In this document: positions 8,415 to 18,061 of the stretch, one piece after another
How the letters are laid out: every line of letters begins with the position of its first letter
Position numbering within the stretch: the stretch's first letter is position 1
DNA from: Actinoalloteichus hoggarensis
GTDB taxonomy: Bacteria > Actinomycetota > Actinomycetes > Mycobacteriales > Pseudonocardiaceae
Length of the DNA stretch: 64,000 nucleotides
Reading direction: 5' to 3'
NCBI RefSeq assembly: GCF_002234535.1
Contig: NZ_CP022521.1
Location: 1,488,001 to 1,552,000 of the forward strand
Notes under the pieces: generated by a model
Database searches by the model: none
Seen by the model: only the letters and a program-made list of their open reading frames with translations
Told to the model about the DNA's origin: nothing
Position numbers and translations under genes: made by a program

Positions 8415-9722
8415 GTGCCCGAGGAGACCGGTGCTCCGATCACCATCGCGATGCTGGGCTGCGGAACCGTGGGCAGCGAGGTCGTCCGGCTGCTGACCGA
8501 GCAGGCCGCCGACCTGACAGCACGGGTCGGCAGACCCCTGGTGGTGACCGGCGTCGCGGTGCGCAGGCCGCACCGGCATCCCGACGTCGCCCCTGAGCTG
8601 CTCACCACGGACGCCGAGGCGCTCGTGGACAGCGGTCCCGATGTGGTCGTCGAGGTCATCGGCGGCATCGAGCCTGCCCGCGGGCTGCTGCTGCGTGCCT
8701 TGAAGTCGGGCACCTCGGTCGTCACGGCCAACAAGGCCCTCCTGGCCGAATACGGTCCCGAGCTGTACGCGGCGGCCGACGCCTCCGGGGCGGACCTCTA
8801 CTTCGAGGCCTCGGTGGCCGGGGCGATCCCGCTGCTGCGCCCGCTGCGCGAATCGCTCGCGGGGGATCGGATCGCCAGGGTGATGGGCATCGTCAACGGC
8901 ACCACCAACTACGTGCTCTCCGCGATGGACGCCACGGGCGCGGGCTACGCCGAGACGCTCGACGAGGCGGGCAGGCTGGGCTACGCGGAGGCGGACCCCA
9001 CCGCCGACGTCGACGGCTTCGACGCCGCGGCGAAGGCCGCGATCCTGGCCTCGCTGGCCTTTCACACGCGGGTGCGTGCCGAGGACGTGCATAGGGAGGG
9101 CATCAGCGGCCTCCGTGCCGCCGACGTCGCGGCGGCACGGACGCTCGGTCGCACGGTGAAGCTGCTGGCCATCTGCGAGCGGGTGGTCGACGGCACGGGC
9201 ACCGAGTCCGTCTCGGTGCGCGTACACCCCGCCATGATCCCGAGGCAGCATCCGCTCGCCTCCGTCGGCGGCGCGTTCAACGCCGTGTTCGTCGAGGCGG
9301 AGGCGGCGGGGCAGCTCATGTTCTACGGCCAGGGCGCGGGCGGCGCGCAGACCGCCAGCGCCGTGCTCGGCGACGTCGTCGCGGTCGCGCGCAACAGGGT
9401 GGCGGGCGGCCGGGGCCCCCGCGAGTCGGCCTATGCGGAGCTGCCGGTGCGGCCGATGGGGCAGACGCCGACGAGGTATCACGTCAGCCTGGACGTGGCC
9501 GACAAGACCGGTGTGCTCTCCCAGGTGGCGACGGTCTTCGCCGAGCACGAGGTCAGCATCGCGGTGGTGCGGCAGGAGGGCCGCAGCGACGACGCGAGCC
9601 TGGTTCTCGTGACGCACACCGCGAGCGACGCCGCCCTGCGGTCGACAGTGGACAGACTCGCCGGTCTCCCCGCCGTGCGCGAGGTGGTCAGCGTGATGCG
9701 AGTGGAGGGTGAGGAAACGTGA
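8415..9722 (+). CDS. hom: homoserine dehydrogenase
   Basis: Reduces aspartate semialdehyde to homoserine with NAD(P)H, the branch point to threonine and methionine. [10 protein letters not shown] near residue 14 is the dinucleotide-binding loop. [18 protein letters not shown], and VNGTTNYVL with [23 protein letters not shown] form the catalytic domain. A C-terminal ACT domain (about 350-428, [18 protein letters not shown]) is the expected site of threonine feedback. GTG 8415 starts one base after the lysA stop; its ribosome site GGAGGTG (8401-8407) lies inside the end of lysA, so translational coupling is likely. Length 435 aa is typical. Confidence 0.97.
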   Translation: MPEETGAPITIAMLGCGTVGSEVVRLLTEQAADLTARVGRPLVVTGVAVRRPHRHPDVAPELLTTDAEALVDSGPDVVVEVIGGIEPARGLLLRALKSGTSVVTANKALLAEYGPELYAAADASGADLYFEASVAGAIPLLRPLRESLAGDRIARVMGIVNGTTNYVLSAMDATGAGYAETLDEAGRLGYAEADPTADVDGFDAAAKAAILASLAFHTRVRAEDVHREGISGLRAADVAAARTLGRTVKLLAICERVVDGTGTESVSVRVHPAMIPRQHPLASVGGAFNAVFVEAEAAGQLMFYGQGAGGAQTASAVLGDVVAVARNRVAGGRGPRESAYAELPVRPMGQTPTRYHVSLDVADKTGVLSQVATVFAEHEVSIAVVRQEGRSDDASLVLVTHTASDAALRSTVDRLAGLPAVREVVSVMRVEGEET

Positions 9723-10828
9723 GCGGCGACGACGTCTCGGTGGTCGACCCGGCGGCGGCCCGAGGGCCCGCGCGAGCGGGTCGGCCCGGCGTGATCGAGG
9801 CCTACCGCGACCGGGTGTCGATCCCGGCGGACGCCAGGGTGGTGACGCTGCACGAGGGCGGGACGCCGCTGCTGCCCGCGCCGTACCTGAGCGATCGGGC
9901 AGGCGCGTCGGTCTATCTGAAGGTCGAGGGGGCGAACCCCACCGGCTCCTTCAAGGACCGGGGCATGACGGTGGCGATGACGCACGCCCTCCACGAGGGC
10001 AGCAAGGCGGTGATCTGCGCCTCCACCGGCAACACCTCGGCCTCGGCCGCCGCCTACTCCGCCCGCGCGGGCCTGACCTGCGCCGTGCTGGTGCCCAGCG
10101 GCAAGATCGCCCTGGGCAAGATGGCCCAGGCCGTGGCCTACGGGGCTCGCATCCTCCAGGTGGACGGCAACTTCGACGACTGCCTGGAACTCGCGCGCAA
10201 GACGGCGTCCGAACATCCGATCACGCTGGTCAACTCGGTGAACCCGGTACGGATCGAGGGGCAGAAGACGGCGGCCTTCGAGGTCTGCGACGAGTTGGGC
10301 CGCGCCCCGGACCTGCACTTCCTCCCGGTGGGCAACGCGGGCAACATCACGGCCTACTGGCGGGGCTACGCCGAGTACGCGGCGGACGGCGTGGTGACGT
10401 CCACGCCGAGGATGTTCGGCTTCCAGGCGGCGGGGGCGGCCCCGCTCGTCTCGGGCGAGCCGGTCGCCCGGCCGGAGACGATCGCCACGGCCATCCGGGT
10501 GGGCAGCCCGGCGTCGTGGGCGGGTGCGGTGGCGGCACGGGACGCCTCGAACGGCCGCTTCGGCGCGGTGACCGACGAGGAGATCCTGGCGGCCTACCGG
10601 CTGCTCGCGCGGCGGGAGGGCGTGTTCGTGGAGCCCGCCTCGGCCGCGGGCGTGGCGGGGCTGCTGACCAGCGTGACCGAGGGCCTGGTGCCGCCCGGCT
10701 CCGTCGTGGTGTGCACCGTCACCGGGCACGGGCTCAAGGATCCGGACACGGCTTTGGGCACGCCGGTGCGGGTCGAGCCCCTGCCGGTGGACCCGGCGGC
10801 CGTGGCGAGGGCCCTGGAGCTGGTGTGA
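9719..10828 (+). CDS. thrC: threonine synthase
   Basis: PLP-dependent conversion of O-phosphohomoserine to threonine. It is a 369-aa fold-II enzyme. K79 in [14 protein letters not shown] is the Schiff-base lysine, STGNTSAS binds substrate phosphate, and [12 protein letters not shown] binds the cofactor phosphate. Its GTG start overlaps the hom stop by 4 nt (GTGA), and thrB overlaps its own stop in the same way, so the three thr genes are tightly coupled. The first ~25 residues are Ala/Gly/Arg-rich and probably not conserved. Confidence 0.97.
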   Translation: MSGDDVSVVDPAAARGPARAGRPGVIEAYRDRVSIPADARVVTLHEGGTPLLPAPYLSDRAGASVYLKVEGANPTGSFKDRGMTVAMTHALHEGSKAVICASTGNTSASAAAYSARAGLTCAVLVPSGKIALGKMAQAVAYGARILQVDGNFDDCLELARKTASEHPITLVNSVNPVRIEGQKTAAFEVCDELGRAPDLHFLPVGNAGNITAYWRGYAEYAADGVVTSTPRMFGFQAAGAAPLVSGEPVARPETIATAIRVGSPASWAGAVAARDASNGRFGAVTDEEILAAYRLLARREGVFVEPASAAGVAGLLTSVTEGLVPPGSVVVCTVTGHGLKDPDTALGTPVRVEPLPVDPAAVARALELV

Positions 10829-11703
10829 CGCGGCTGCGAGTCACGGTGCCCGCTTCGACGGCCAACCTCGGGCCCGGGTTCGACGCCCTCGGGCTGGCCC
10901 TCGGCTGGTATGACGTCGTGACGGTCCAGACGGCGGCGGCGGGCCTGACGATCGAGGTGGAGGGTGCCGGGGCGGGTGAGGTGCCCACCGACGACGGCCA
11001 TCTGCTGTTCCGGGCGTTACGCGCCGCGATGGAGGAGGCCGGGGAGCCGGTGCCCGGCCTGGTCATCCGCTGCGCCAACACCATCCCGCATTCGAGGGGC
11101 CTCGGATCGTCGGCCGCCGCGGTGGTGGCGGGCGTGGCGGCGGGCTGCACGCTGGCGGGTCGTCCGCTGGACGAGCGGGCCCTCGACCTGGCCGCCCGCT
11201 TCGAGGGGCACGCCGACAACGCGGCGGCGAGTCTGCTCGGCGGACTGGTCGTCGCCTGGCGGGACGGGACCGAGGGACCGTTTCGCGCGGCGCGGCTGGA
11301 ACCGCACGAGGCGCTGCGGCCCGTCGTGCTGGTGCCCGCCACGGAGTCGGCGACGGCGGTGACGCGGGGTCTGCTGCCGGAGCGGGTGCCGCTGTCGGAC
11401 GCCGTCTTCGCGCTGGGGAGGGCCGCACTGGCGGTCACCGCGCTGACCACCAGGCCCGATCTGCTGCTGCCCGCCACCGACGACCGACTGCATCAGCCGC
11501 ACCGGGCGGCGGCCTGGCCTGCGACGATGGCGCTGGTGACGGAACTGCGGTCGGCGGGTGTGCCTGCGGCGGTCTCGGGCGCGGGTCCGTCGGTGCTCGC
11601 GCTGACCCGGGCGGGCACGCTGCCGGGCTCGGTCGACGTCTCGGGCTTCGCGGCGCATCCGGTGGCGGTCGATCAGGCGGGGGTCCGTGTGGTGTGTGAA
11701 TGA
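10825..11703 (+). CDS. thrB: homoserine kinase
   Basis: GHMP-superfamily kinase phosphorylating homoserine for ThrC. The N-terminal [19 protein letters not shown] segment, the phosphate loop [17 protein letters not shown] (near residues 88-105) and the C-terminal [11 protein letters not shown] motif are all present. It is 292 aa, normal length. GTG 10825 overlaps the thrC TGA by 4 nt, identifying the start by coupling. It is the last gene of the operon; a separate promoter and leader for rho follow. Confidence 0.96.
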   Translation: MTRLRVTVPASTANLGPGFDALGLALGWYDVVTVQTAAAGLTIEVEGAGAGEVPTDDGHLLFRALRAAMEEAGEPVPGLVIRCANTIPHSRGLGSSAAAVVAGVAAGCTLAGRPLDERALDLAARFEGHADNAAASLLGGLVVAWRDGTEGPFRAARLEPHEALRPVVLVPATESATAVTRGLLPERVPLSDAVFALGRAALAVTALTTRPDLLLPATDDRLHQPHRAAAWPATMALVTELRSAGVPAAVSGAGPSVLALTRAGTLPGSVDVSGFAAHPVAVDQAGVRVVCE

Positions 11704-11789
11704 CCGCGTGGTCGGGCCCCCGACCAGGCCGGACATCGAGGTGCCGTAGGCTGCGGTCACTACGGGGGGACACGCTGGCCGTTCCGTTG

Positions 11790-11818
11790 TTGCATGTGGT
11801 TGGTCGGCGGTCTACCCT
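11790..11818 (+). promoter_or_regulatory. putative sigma-A-type promoter for rho
   Basis: TTGCAT (11790-11795) and TACCCT (11813-11818) are separated by 17 bp. They lie in the thrB-rho gap, about 365 nt before the rho start, which implies a long rho leader. Confidence 0.5.
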
Positions 11819-11859
11819 CGAAGGAGATCAGTCACCGGGCGCACGGGCGCCGGTGCAGT

Positions 11860-11882
11860 GCCCGAATCATCTGTATTCGGGC
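11860..11882 (+). terminator. perfect 8-bp hairpin in the thrB-rho gap
   Basis: GCCCGAAT (11860-11867) pairs with ATTCGGGC (11875-11882) across a 7-nt loop. No U-run follows, so it may be a leader structure of the rho transcript or a weak terminator for the thr operon, not a classic intrinsic terminator. Confidence 0.45.
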
Positions 11883-11921
11883 CGCATCTCTCACCTTACG
11901 CTGGTCTCTTCACTCTTCATA
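11883..11921 (+). promoter_or_regulatory. C/U-rich, G-poor leader stretch, possible Rho utilisation (rut) site
   Basis: In this very GC-rich genome the 39-nt stretch after the hairpin has only about four G, while C and T make up about three quarters. Rho loads on C-rich, G-poor RNA, and rho genes are commonly autoregulated in their leaders. A second, shorter C-rich stretch lies near 12088-12120. The regulatory role is inferred. Confidence 0.3.
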
Positions 11922-11935
11922 CGAGGTCAACGCTG

Positions 11936-12031
11936 GTGAGTACCCGAACGCCCTGGTGGCAGAGGGAGCCCGCGAAAGCGGTCCCGTCGTCCTCGTGGAT
12001 ACGGGGTGTCAGCGTCAGGAATCGCCGGTAG
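11936..12031 (+). CDS. possible 31-residue leader peptide upstream of rho
   Basis: A GTG-initiated frame encodes MSTRTPWWQREPAKAVPSSS and continues with WIRGVSVRNRR before a TAG. Third codon positions are strongly G/C, as in real genes here. The preceding ACGAGGT is a poor ribosome site. A 33-residue leader peptide (rhoL) precedes rho in E. coli, but the sequences are unrelated. If translated, ribosome movement here could control Rho access to the leader. It could also be a chance frame. Confidence 0.35.
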   Translation: MSTRTPWWQREPAKAVPSSSWIRGVSVRNRR

Positions 12032-12181
12032 CGAGCGAGCAGGGTGCGCGTAGGTACGGAACCTCCAGGGCAGGTCGCTGCCAGGAATCTTCGCCTTCGC
12101 CCACACTGTCGCCCTGCATCCGCAGTGCGACAGGTCCGCTGGCCCGCGTAGAGAGGCGCGGACCGGTCAGGAAGGACATGA

Positions 12182-14200
12182 GTGAGCAACACCGAATTGT
12201 TGAGCGGCGAGGCGGCCACCGCCGGATCAGCCGCGGGCCAGACAGCGACGAGTGAACCGAGTGCAGGCCGGGATGTCGCAGGCCGGGGGGATGCCGTGAC
12301 TCAGTCGAATGGCACGCCTGCTCGTCGTAGGGGCGGCCTGTCCGGGATGGTGCTGGCCGAACTGCGCCAGCTCGCGGGCGAGCTGGGAATCTCCGACACG
12401 ACCGGAATGCGCAAGGGAGATCTGATCGCCGCGATCCGGGAACGTCAGGGTGGTCCCGCCCGACGGGCCTCCGCGCCGCAGGCCGAGGCGCCCGCGCAGT
12501 TGGCGGTCGAGATCCCGGAGAAGCCTGCCGCGCCCAAGGCAGAGGCTCCGCAGCCCGCCAAGACCGAGGAGGCTCCTGCCCAGTCCGGCGGAGAGGCCGA
12601 GGAGGAGGGCGGCCGTCGCGGGCGCCGTCGTCGCTCGTCGACCCGTTCCGCGGGCAGCCCGGACCAGGGCGACGCCCGGGGCGACCGTACGACGGGTGAG
12701 GACCGTGCCGAGCGCAACGGGCGCGACGATCGCGGCGGCGAGCGGACCGAGCGCGGGGACCGCACCGAGCGTCAGGAGCGGGGCGAGCGTCAGGAGCGGG
12801 GCGAGCGTCAGGACCGCGGCGAGGGCCGCGGCCGAGGCGAGCGCGGCGAGGGCCGTGACCGCGGCGAGGGCCGCGACCGGGGCGAGGGCCGGGATCGCGG
12901 TGAGCCGAGGGACTCCCGGGACAACCGCGACGACGACGATGACGAGAACGGCGGCGGCAGGCGGCGCGGCAGGCGCTTCCGCGACCGCAGGCGCGGTCGC
13001 ACCCGTGCCGAGGGCGGCGGTGGCGGCGGAGTCGCGAACGAGCCCGAGGTCCGCGAGGACGACGTGCTGCTTCCGGTCGCCGGAATCCTGGACGTGCTGG
13101 AGAACTACGCCTTCGTCCGCACCTCCGGCTACCTCGCGGGCTCGAACGACGTCTACGTCTCGCTGTCGCTGGTGCGCAAGTACGGCCTTCGTCGCGGCGA
13201 CGCGATCACCGGCGCCGTGCGGCAGCCGAGGGACAACGAGCAGCAGCGGCAGAAGTTCAACCCGATGGTCCGGGTCGACACGATCAACGGCCTGGAGCCG
13301 GACGCGGTCCGCAACCGCCCCGAGTTCACCAAGATGACGCCGCTGTACCCGAATGAGCGGCTGCGTCTGGAGACCGAGCCGCACGTTCTCACCACGCGGG
13401 TCATCGATCTGGTGATGCCGGTCGGCAAGGGACAGCGGGCGCTCATCGTCTCCCCGCCCAAGGCGGGCAAGACGATGGTGCTGCAGGCGATCGCGAACGC
13501 CATCACCACGAACAACCCCGAATGCCATCTGATGGTCGTGCTCGTCGACGAGCGCCCTGAAGAGGTCACCGACATGCAGCGTTCGGTCAAGGGCGAGGTC
13601 ATCGCGGCCACGTTCGACCGGCCGCCCGCAGATCAGACCACCGTCGCGGAGCTCGCGATCGAGCGTGCCAAGCGGCTGGTGGAACTGGGCTTCGACGTCG
13701 TCGTGCTGCTGGACTCGATCACCCGTCTGGGCCGGGCCTACAACCTGGCCGCGCCCGCCTCAGGCCGAATCCTCTCCGGTGGTGTCGACTCCACCGCGCT
13801 GTACCCGCCCAAGCGGTTCCTCGGCGCGGCACGCAACATCGAGAACGGCGGCTCGCTCACGATCTTCGCCACCGCTCTCGTGGAGACGGGATCGACGGGT
13901 GACACGGTGATCTTCGAGGAGTTCAAGGGCACCGGCAACGCCGAGCTGAAGCTGGATCGCAAGCTCGCCGACAAGCGGACCTTCCCGGCCGTGGACGTGG
14001 ACGCCTCGAGCACCCGGAAGGAAGAGCTGCTGCTCTCCCCGGACGAGTTGGCCGTGACGCACAAGCTGCGTCGGGTGCTGGCCGCGCTGGACGACCAGCA
14101 GGCGCTCGACCTGGTGCTCACGCAGCTCCGGAAGACCCGCACCAACATCGAGTTCCTCATGCAGGTGGCCAAGAACACGCCCGGCAACGGCGATCAGTGA
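12182..14200 (+). CDS. rho: transcription termination factor Rho
   Basis: Hexameric RNA-dependent ATPase that ends transcription. The N-terminal Rho_N helical domain is at about 50-90 (LRQLAGELGISDTTGMRKGD). It is followed by a long insertion of about 190 residues (95-285) very rich in Arg, Glu, Asp and Gly, with repeated GE(R/G)-type units, characteristic of actinobacterial Rho. Next come the RNA-binding domain (ENYAFVRTSGY, about 300-370) and the ATPase core. Walker A is PPKAGKTM near 425-432, the catalytic segment is VDERPEEVTDMQR, Walker B is LLDSITRLGRAYN, and the bicyclomycin/Q-R loop region (GGVDSTALYPPKRF) is intact. It is 672 aa versus 419 in E. coli because of the insert. GTG 12182 follows GGAAGG. 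Confidence 0.97.
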   Translation: MSNTELLSGEAATAGSAAGQTATSEPSAGRDVAGRGDAVTQSNGTPARRRGGLSGMVLAELRQLAGELGISDTTGMRKGDLIAAIRERQGGPARRASAPQAEAPAQLAVEIPEKPAAPKAEAPQPAKTEEAPAQSGGEAEEEGGRRGRRRRSSTRSAGSPDQGDARGDRTTGEDRAERNGRDDRGGERTERGDRTERQERGERQERGERQDRGEGRGRGERGEGRDRGEGRDRGEGRDRGEPRDSRDNRDDDDDENGGGRRRGRRFRDRRRGRTRAEGGGGGGVANEPEVREDDVLLPVAGILDVLENYAFVRTSGYLAGSNDVYVSLSLVRKYGLRRGDAITGAVRQPRDNEQQRQKFNPMVRVDTINGLEPDAVRNRPEFTKMTPLYPNERLRLETEPHVLTTRVIDLVMPVGKGQRALIVSPPKAGKTMVLQAIANAITTNNPECHLMVVLVDERPEEVTDMQRSVKGEVIAATFDRPPADQTTVAELAIERAKRLVELGFDVVVLLDSITRLGRAYNLAAPASGRILSGGVDSTALYPPKRFLGAARNIENGGSLTIFATALVETGSTGDTVIFEEFKGTGNAELKLDRKLADKRTFPAVDVDASSTRKEELLLSPDELAVTHKLRRVLAALDDQQALDLVLTQLRKTRTNIEFLMQVAKNTPGNGDQ

Positions 14201-14221
14201 TCGCTCACCGCTAGCGGAGCA

Positions 14222-14249
14222 GGCCCGGTCTCTCCACGGAGGCCGGGCC
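14222..14249 (+). terminator. candidate rho terminator hairpin
   Basis: GGCCCGG (14222-14228) pairs with CCGGGCC (14243-14249), 21 nt after the rho stop. The downstream tract (ACTCGTTTCC) has few T. The 3' arm is repeated in the following tandem units, which could form alternative pairings. Confidence 0.5.
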
Positions 14250-14324
14250 GACTCGTTTCCAGGGTGGCCGGGCCGACTCGTCTCCAGGGAGGCCGGGCCG
14301 ACTCGTCTCCAGGGTGGCCGGGCG
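14241..14324 (+). repeat. 25-bp tandem repeat, three full copies plus a partial copy
   Basis: Units begin at 14241, 14266 and 14291, with a partial unit at 14316. Each has the form GGCCGGGCCGACTCGTYTCC followed by AGGG and A or T, and copies differ by only one or two bases. The array starts inside the rho terminator, so the terminator 3' arm has been amplified. The rest of the gap to 14655 shows no gene I can support. Confidence 0.85.
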
Positions 14325-14655
14325 TAGCCGTGTCTGGAGTCGCCCGTCCTCTTCGTCATCACGATGGCCGGCCGGCCCGCGTCAGTGCGGCGAGCCGATC
14401 GCGCGTCAGCGTGGCGCGCCGACTCGTCGCCGGACCGCGCCGCCCGCTCTCCGTCGCGGCCCGGGTGGTCGCGCCGACGACGAGCGTGGGCGCCGGAGTC
14501 CGAGACGAGCCGACGCCGCCGTCGACGGTCCAGCGGCCACCGGTGCGTTCGGGGACGGCTCGCACGGTTCCGCGGGCGTCGTCTGCCCGGCCGGGTCACG
14601 CGGGCTGACAGGCGGCCGACGTCTCGCGACGCCGGGACTCCCGCGTGACCACGGG

Positions 14656-14997
14656 TCAGCGGCAGCCGACCCGGAAGGCTCCCCAACAGCCCGCCCCGAC
14701 CAGTCCGATCGCCAGCGCGATGGGCACGGGCAGCTCGATGCCGTCGATCATCAGCGCGGGCACCAGCAGCAGGCAGACGTACGCCCATCCCGCCCAGCGC
14801 AGGGCGCGAATGCCGTGCCAGTCGACGTCGACGCTGGTCACCATGGCTATCGCCGCGGCGGAACCGAACAGGATCGGGCCGGACAGGGCGACCTCGGAAC
14901 TCGCGACCGCGCAGATCGCGCCCGCGAGTCCGACGACCGTCGCCAGGAACAGCGGCGGCAGGAGAAGCCACGACCGCACGGTCACCTGATCGGCCAC
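14656..14997 (-). CDS. small integral membrane protein, unknown function
   Basis: 113-aa protein with three or four hydrophobic segments (about 8-28, 30-48, 60-82, 86-105), a central SVDVDWHGIRALRW segment and a C-terminal GAGCWGAFRVGCR. Membrane topology makes this the coding strand, not the opposite low-complexity frame. The start is uncertain: GTG 14997 or GTG 14985, neither with a strong ribosome site. I do not recognise the family. It is transcribed away from rpmE and converges on rho. Confidence 0.6.
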   Translation of the reverse strand: MADQVTVRSWLLLPPLFLATVVGLAGAICAVASSEVALSGPILFGSAAAIAMVTSVDVDWHGIRALRWAGWAYVCLLLVPALMIDGIELPVPIALAIGLVGAGCWGAFRVGCR

Positions 14998-15278
14998 GCG
15001 ACACAACACCGGGACAGGATGAGGGTTCGCCCTCGAATCCGCATGCCCGACGCTGCCGCATCTCGCCGGACGGTCGTCCTCACGCGCTGGATGGCAGCGT
15101 GGCGGCCGGGCACGGGACGGTCGTGGAACAAGTCGGCATCCCATGGCGTTGCAGGGGTCGGTCTGCGCGTCTGGCAGACTGAACAGTCGAGTCCGGCACC
15201 GGTTCACCCCTGGTCGAGAATGCTGTGCGCGCAACGCCGCAGCGGGGGACCCGGCGGCCACGATGAAAGGGACAAGAC

Positions 15279-15491
15279 GTGAAGAGCGGCATCCACCCCG
15301 AGTACTCCACCACCCAGGTCACCTGTGGTTGTGGGAACAGCTTCAGCACGCGGAGCAGCAGCAGCAACAACTCGATCACCGTCGAGGTCTGCTCCAACTG
15401 CCACCCGTTCTACACGGGCAAGCAGAAGATCCTGGACACCGGCGGCCGCGTCGCCCGGTTCGAGGCTCGTTACGGAAAGCGCGCCAAGTAG
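15279..15491 (+). CDS. rpmE: 50S ribosomal protein L31, zinc-binding form
   Basis: 70-aa large-subunit protein with the intact Cys set of the zinc-ribbon (C+) paralogue: CGC at residues 16-18 and CSNC at 38-41. The C-terminal [13 protein letters not shown] is typical. C+ L31 acts as a zinc reservoir and is replaced by a Cys-free paralogue under zinc starvation in many actinobacteria; none is in this window. GTG 15279 follows AAGGGA. It precedes prfA, a conserved order. Confidence 0.95.
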   Translation: MKSGIHPEYSTTQVTCGCGNSFSTRSSSSNNSITVEVCSNCHPFYTGKQKILDTGGRVARFEARYGKRAK

Positions 15492-15501
15492 CCGCTCCTT
15501 C

Positions 15502-15537
15502 GGCGCCCGACCGCTGCCTGCGCAGTGGTCGGGCGCC
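15502..15537 (+). terminator. long rpmE terminator/attenuator hairpin
   Basis: GGCGCCCGACC (15502-15512) pairs with GGTCGGGCGCC (15527-15537). Inside, CTGC (14-17) pairs with GCAG (22-25) around a CTGC loop with one G-U pair, giving a near-continuous 16-bp stem with a tetraloop. It fills most of the 83-nt rpmE-prfA gap, so it should limit read-through into prfA. Confidence 0.7.
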
Positions 15538-15574
15538 GTTGTCGTGTCGGCTGCTCAACGAAAGGGATCGGTGG

Positions 15575-16651
15575 ATGGACACCTCGGCTCTGGAGGCCTT
15601 GTCCTTCGAGTTCGGCGACCTCGAGGAGCGGCTCGCCGATCCCGCGGTGCATGCCGACCACGCCCTGCTGCGCAAGCTGAGCAGACGGCATGCCGAGCTC
15701 GCTCCGGTGATCCGCACGGCGCGTGAACTGGAACAGGCCCGAGCCGACCTCACGGCGGCCCGGGAACTGGTCGCCGAGGACCCGGCGTTCGCCGCCGAGG
15801 CCGACGAGCTGGCCGAGCGCATCCCGATCCTGAGCGATCGCCTCACCGAGCTGCTGCTGCCCCGAGACCCGCATGACGCCTCCGACGTCGTCCTGGAGAT
15901 CAAGGCGGGCGAGGGCGGCGAGGAGTCGGCTCTCTTCGCCGCGGACCTGCTGCGCATGTACCAGCGCTACGCGGAACGGCAGGGCTGGCGGACCGACGTG
16001 CTCGACGCCAACATCTCCGACCTCGGCGGTTACAAGGACGTGACCGTCACGGTGAAGGGCTCGACCATGGGGCCGGACGGCGTGTGGTCGCGGCTGAAGT
16101 TCGAGGGCGGGGTGCACCGGGTCCAGCGGGTGCCCGTGACCGAATCGCAGGGGCGGATCCACACCTCGGCCGCGGGGGTCCTGGTATTCCCCGAGGTCGA
16201 GGACGTCGAGATCGAGATCGAGGAGAAGGACCTGCGGATCGACGTGTTCCGCGCGTCCGGACACGGCGGGCAGAGCGTGAACACGACCGACTCGGCCGTC
16301 CGCATCACGCACCTGCCGACCGGGCTGGTCGCCTCCTGCCAGAACGAGCGCAGCCAGCTCCAGAACAAGGCACGCGCGCTCCACGTGCTGCGGGCCCGGC
16401 TGCTGGCCCTGGCCGAGGAGGAGGCCGCCGCGTCCGCGTCGGCGGCGCGGCGCAGTCAGGTCCGCACGGTGGACCGTTCGGAGCGGGTGCGTACCTACAA
16501 CTTCCCGGAGAACCGGATCTCCGACCATCGGGTCGGGTTCAAGGCACACAACCTGGACCAGGTGTTGGCGGGCGAACTGGACCCGGTGCTGGACGCACTC
16601 GGTGACGCCGATCGTCGGGAGCGGCTGGAACAGGCCGGACACGCTCGCTGA
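15575..16651 (+). CDS. prfA: peptide chain release factor 1
   Basis: Terminates translation at UAA/UAG. It is 358 aa with the codon-recognition motif PVT (in [14 protein letters not shown]) typical of RF1, and the GGQ catalytic tripeptide at 231-233 ([16 protein letters not shown]). The N-terminal coiled domain is at about 1-100. ATG 15575 follows AAAGGGA. PrmC, the methyltransferase that modifies the GGQ glutamine, is encoded 305 nt downstream. Confidence 0.97.
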   Translation: MDTSALEALSFEFGDLEERLADPAVHADHALLRKLSRRHAELAPVIRTARELEQARADLTAARELVAEDPAFAAEADELAERIPILSDRLTELLLPRDPHDASDVVLEIKAGEGGEESALFAADLLRMYQRYAERQGWRTDVLDANISDLGGYKDVTVTVKGSTMGPDGVWSRLKFEGGVHRVQRVPVTESQGRIHTSAAGVLVFPEVEDVEIEIEEKDLRIDVFRASGHGGQSVNTTDSAVRITHLPTGLVASCQNERSQLQNKARALHVLRARLLALAEEEAAASASAARRSQVRTVDRSERVRTYNFPENRISDHRVGFKAHNLDQVLAGELDPVLDALGDADRRERLEQAGHAR

Positions 16652-16956
16652 TCCGCGTGCCCGGTGCCCGCCGCGGGAGCGGCGAGGTCCGGGGGTGTCG
16701 GCTGCCGCACGCGGTCGGCTGCGCCCACGACGGACGCCGCGTCGCGTATCTCGGCCGTCCAGGATCGTCCGCGCCCCCGTCTCATGGGTCGCCCCGGGCG
16801 GCGATCGCCGCCACCACGGGCCGGCCCGCGCCGGGTGACGGCCCGCCTGCTCACACGGGTCCGGGAGGAGCGTCGGCGCCGCCTGCCGCCGGTCGGGCGT
16901 CGCGTCGTGAGGCGACCGGGCTGCGTGCCCGCCGTGACATGGCAAGCTGACGGACT
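16652..16956. other. prfA-prmC gap without a supportable feature
   Basis: 305 nt of GC-rich sequence. Short frames on both strands are Arg/Pro/Ala-rich and look like background. No clear promoter or hairpin stands out. Confidence 0.5.
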
Positions 16957-17829
16957 GTGAGCAGACAGCCGTTGCGGATGGCGTTGATGGAGGCCGAGCG
17001 GATTCTCCGGGCGGCCGGGGTGGGCAGCCCGCGAACCGACGCGGAGCTGCTGGCCGCCGAGGTACTGGGCGTGTCACGAGGCAGGCTGGCACTGGTGACC
17101 CTGGTCGACACGGCGGTGATCGAGAAGCTGCGCGATCTCGTTCGCAAGCGAGCGGAGCGCATCCCGCTCCAGCATCTCCTCGGCTGGGCCCCGGCGGGTG
17201 CGATCACGGTGGGTGTCGGCCCCGGCGTCTTCATTCCCCGTCCGGAGACGGAGCTGCTCCTCGAATGGGGACTTGCCGCGCTGGCGGGAATCGAGAAGCC
17301 GGTCGTGGTCGATCTGTGCACCGGATCGGGGGTACTGGCGCTGGGAGTGGCCCACGCCCGCCCCGACGCGATCGTGCATGCCGTGGAACGCGAATCGCGA
17401 GCGCTGGCCTGGGTACGCAAGAACGCCGATGCCCGCGTGGCGGAGGGGGACACCCCGATCCGGCTTCACGCGGGCGACGTCACCGATCCCGCGACGCTGG
17501 CCGACCTGGACGCGACGGTGGACCTGGTGTTGTGCAACCCGCCGTACGTGCCGCTGGCCACGCGGGTGGAACCGGAGGTCGCCGAGCACGATCCCTTCGA
17601 GGCGGTGTTCGGCGGACCGGACGGGCTCGACGTGATCCGCCCAGTGGTGACCACCGCCGCACGGCTGCTGCGGCCGGGCGGGGCGGTGGCGATCGAGCAT
17701 GACGACACCCACGGCGAGGCCGTTCCCGCGCTGCTCGCGGCGCGGCGGGTCCTCACCGACGTCGCCGACCACCCGGATCTCGCCGGGCGGCCGCGTTTCG
17801 CCACGGCTCGCCGGACCGGGATGCGCTGA
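16957..17829 (+). CDS. prmC: peptide chain release factor N(5)-glutamine methyltransferase
   Basis: SAM-dependent methyltransferase that methylates the GGQ glutamine of release factors. The N-terminal helical substrate-binding domain is at about 1-75. The Rossmann domain has VVDLCTGSGVLALGVA (motif I, near 120) and the diagnostic NPPY at 194-197. PRPETE near residues 91-96 is a further PrmC signature. It is 290 aa, normal. GTG 16957 has no obvious ribosome site. It encodes the modifier of PrfA and follows it in conserved order. Confidence 0.95.
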   Translation: MSRQPLRMALMEAERILRAAGVGSPRTDAELLAAEVLGVSRGRLALVTLVDTAVIEKLRDLVRKRAERIPLQHLLGWAPAGAITVGVGPGVFIPRPETELLLEWGLAALAGIEKPVVVDLCTGSGVLALGVAHARPDAIVHAVERESRALAWVRKNADARVAEGDTPIRLHAGDVTDPATLADLDATVDLVLCNPPYVPLATRVEPEVAEHDPFEAVFGGPDGLDVIRPVVTTAARLLRPGGAVAIEHDDTHGEAVPALLAARRVLTDVADHPDLAGRPRFATARRTGMR

Positions 17830-17934
17830 TCGATCCCGCCGGTTCTCCGCGCCTCGATCTTGTCCTGGTCCGCCCGTCTCCGATAGCCTGATCGGCTCCG
17901 CGCAGCGCGTGGCCGTGCCCGCGCGGGCGAGGAC

Positions 17935-17964
17935 ACAGCAGTAGACGGCACAGCAGTAGACGGC
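17935..17964 (+). repeat. 15-bp perfect tandem duplication
   Basis: ACAGCAGTAGACGGC occurs twice back to back (17935-17949 and 17950-17964), followed by a degenerate ACGACAGCAG. It lies in the leader upstream of the small Cys-rich protein. Role unknown. Confidence 0.8.
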
Positions 17965-18061
17965 ACGACAGCAGAAGGGAACGTGACGCCGTGCGATGCC
18001 ACACCTAGCCGCCCGCCCGGAGACTCCGGGAGCACGGGCGGCGGGTCTGAGAAAGATCGAG

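Noticed and set aside
12227-13528. Long Ala/Leu-rich open frame on the minus strand opposite rho
   Set aside because: It mirrors the Arg/Asp/Gly-rich repeat codons of rho and has no domain; the plus-strand Rho is unambiguous.
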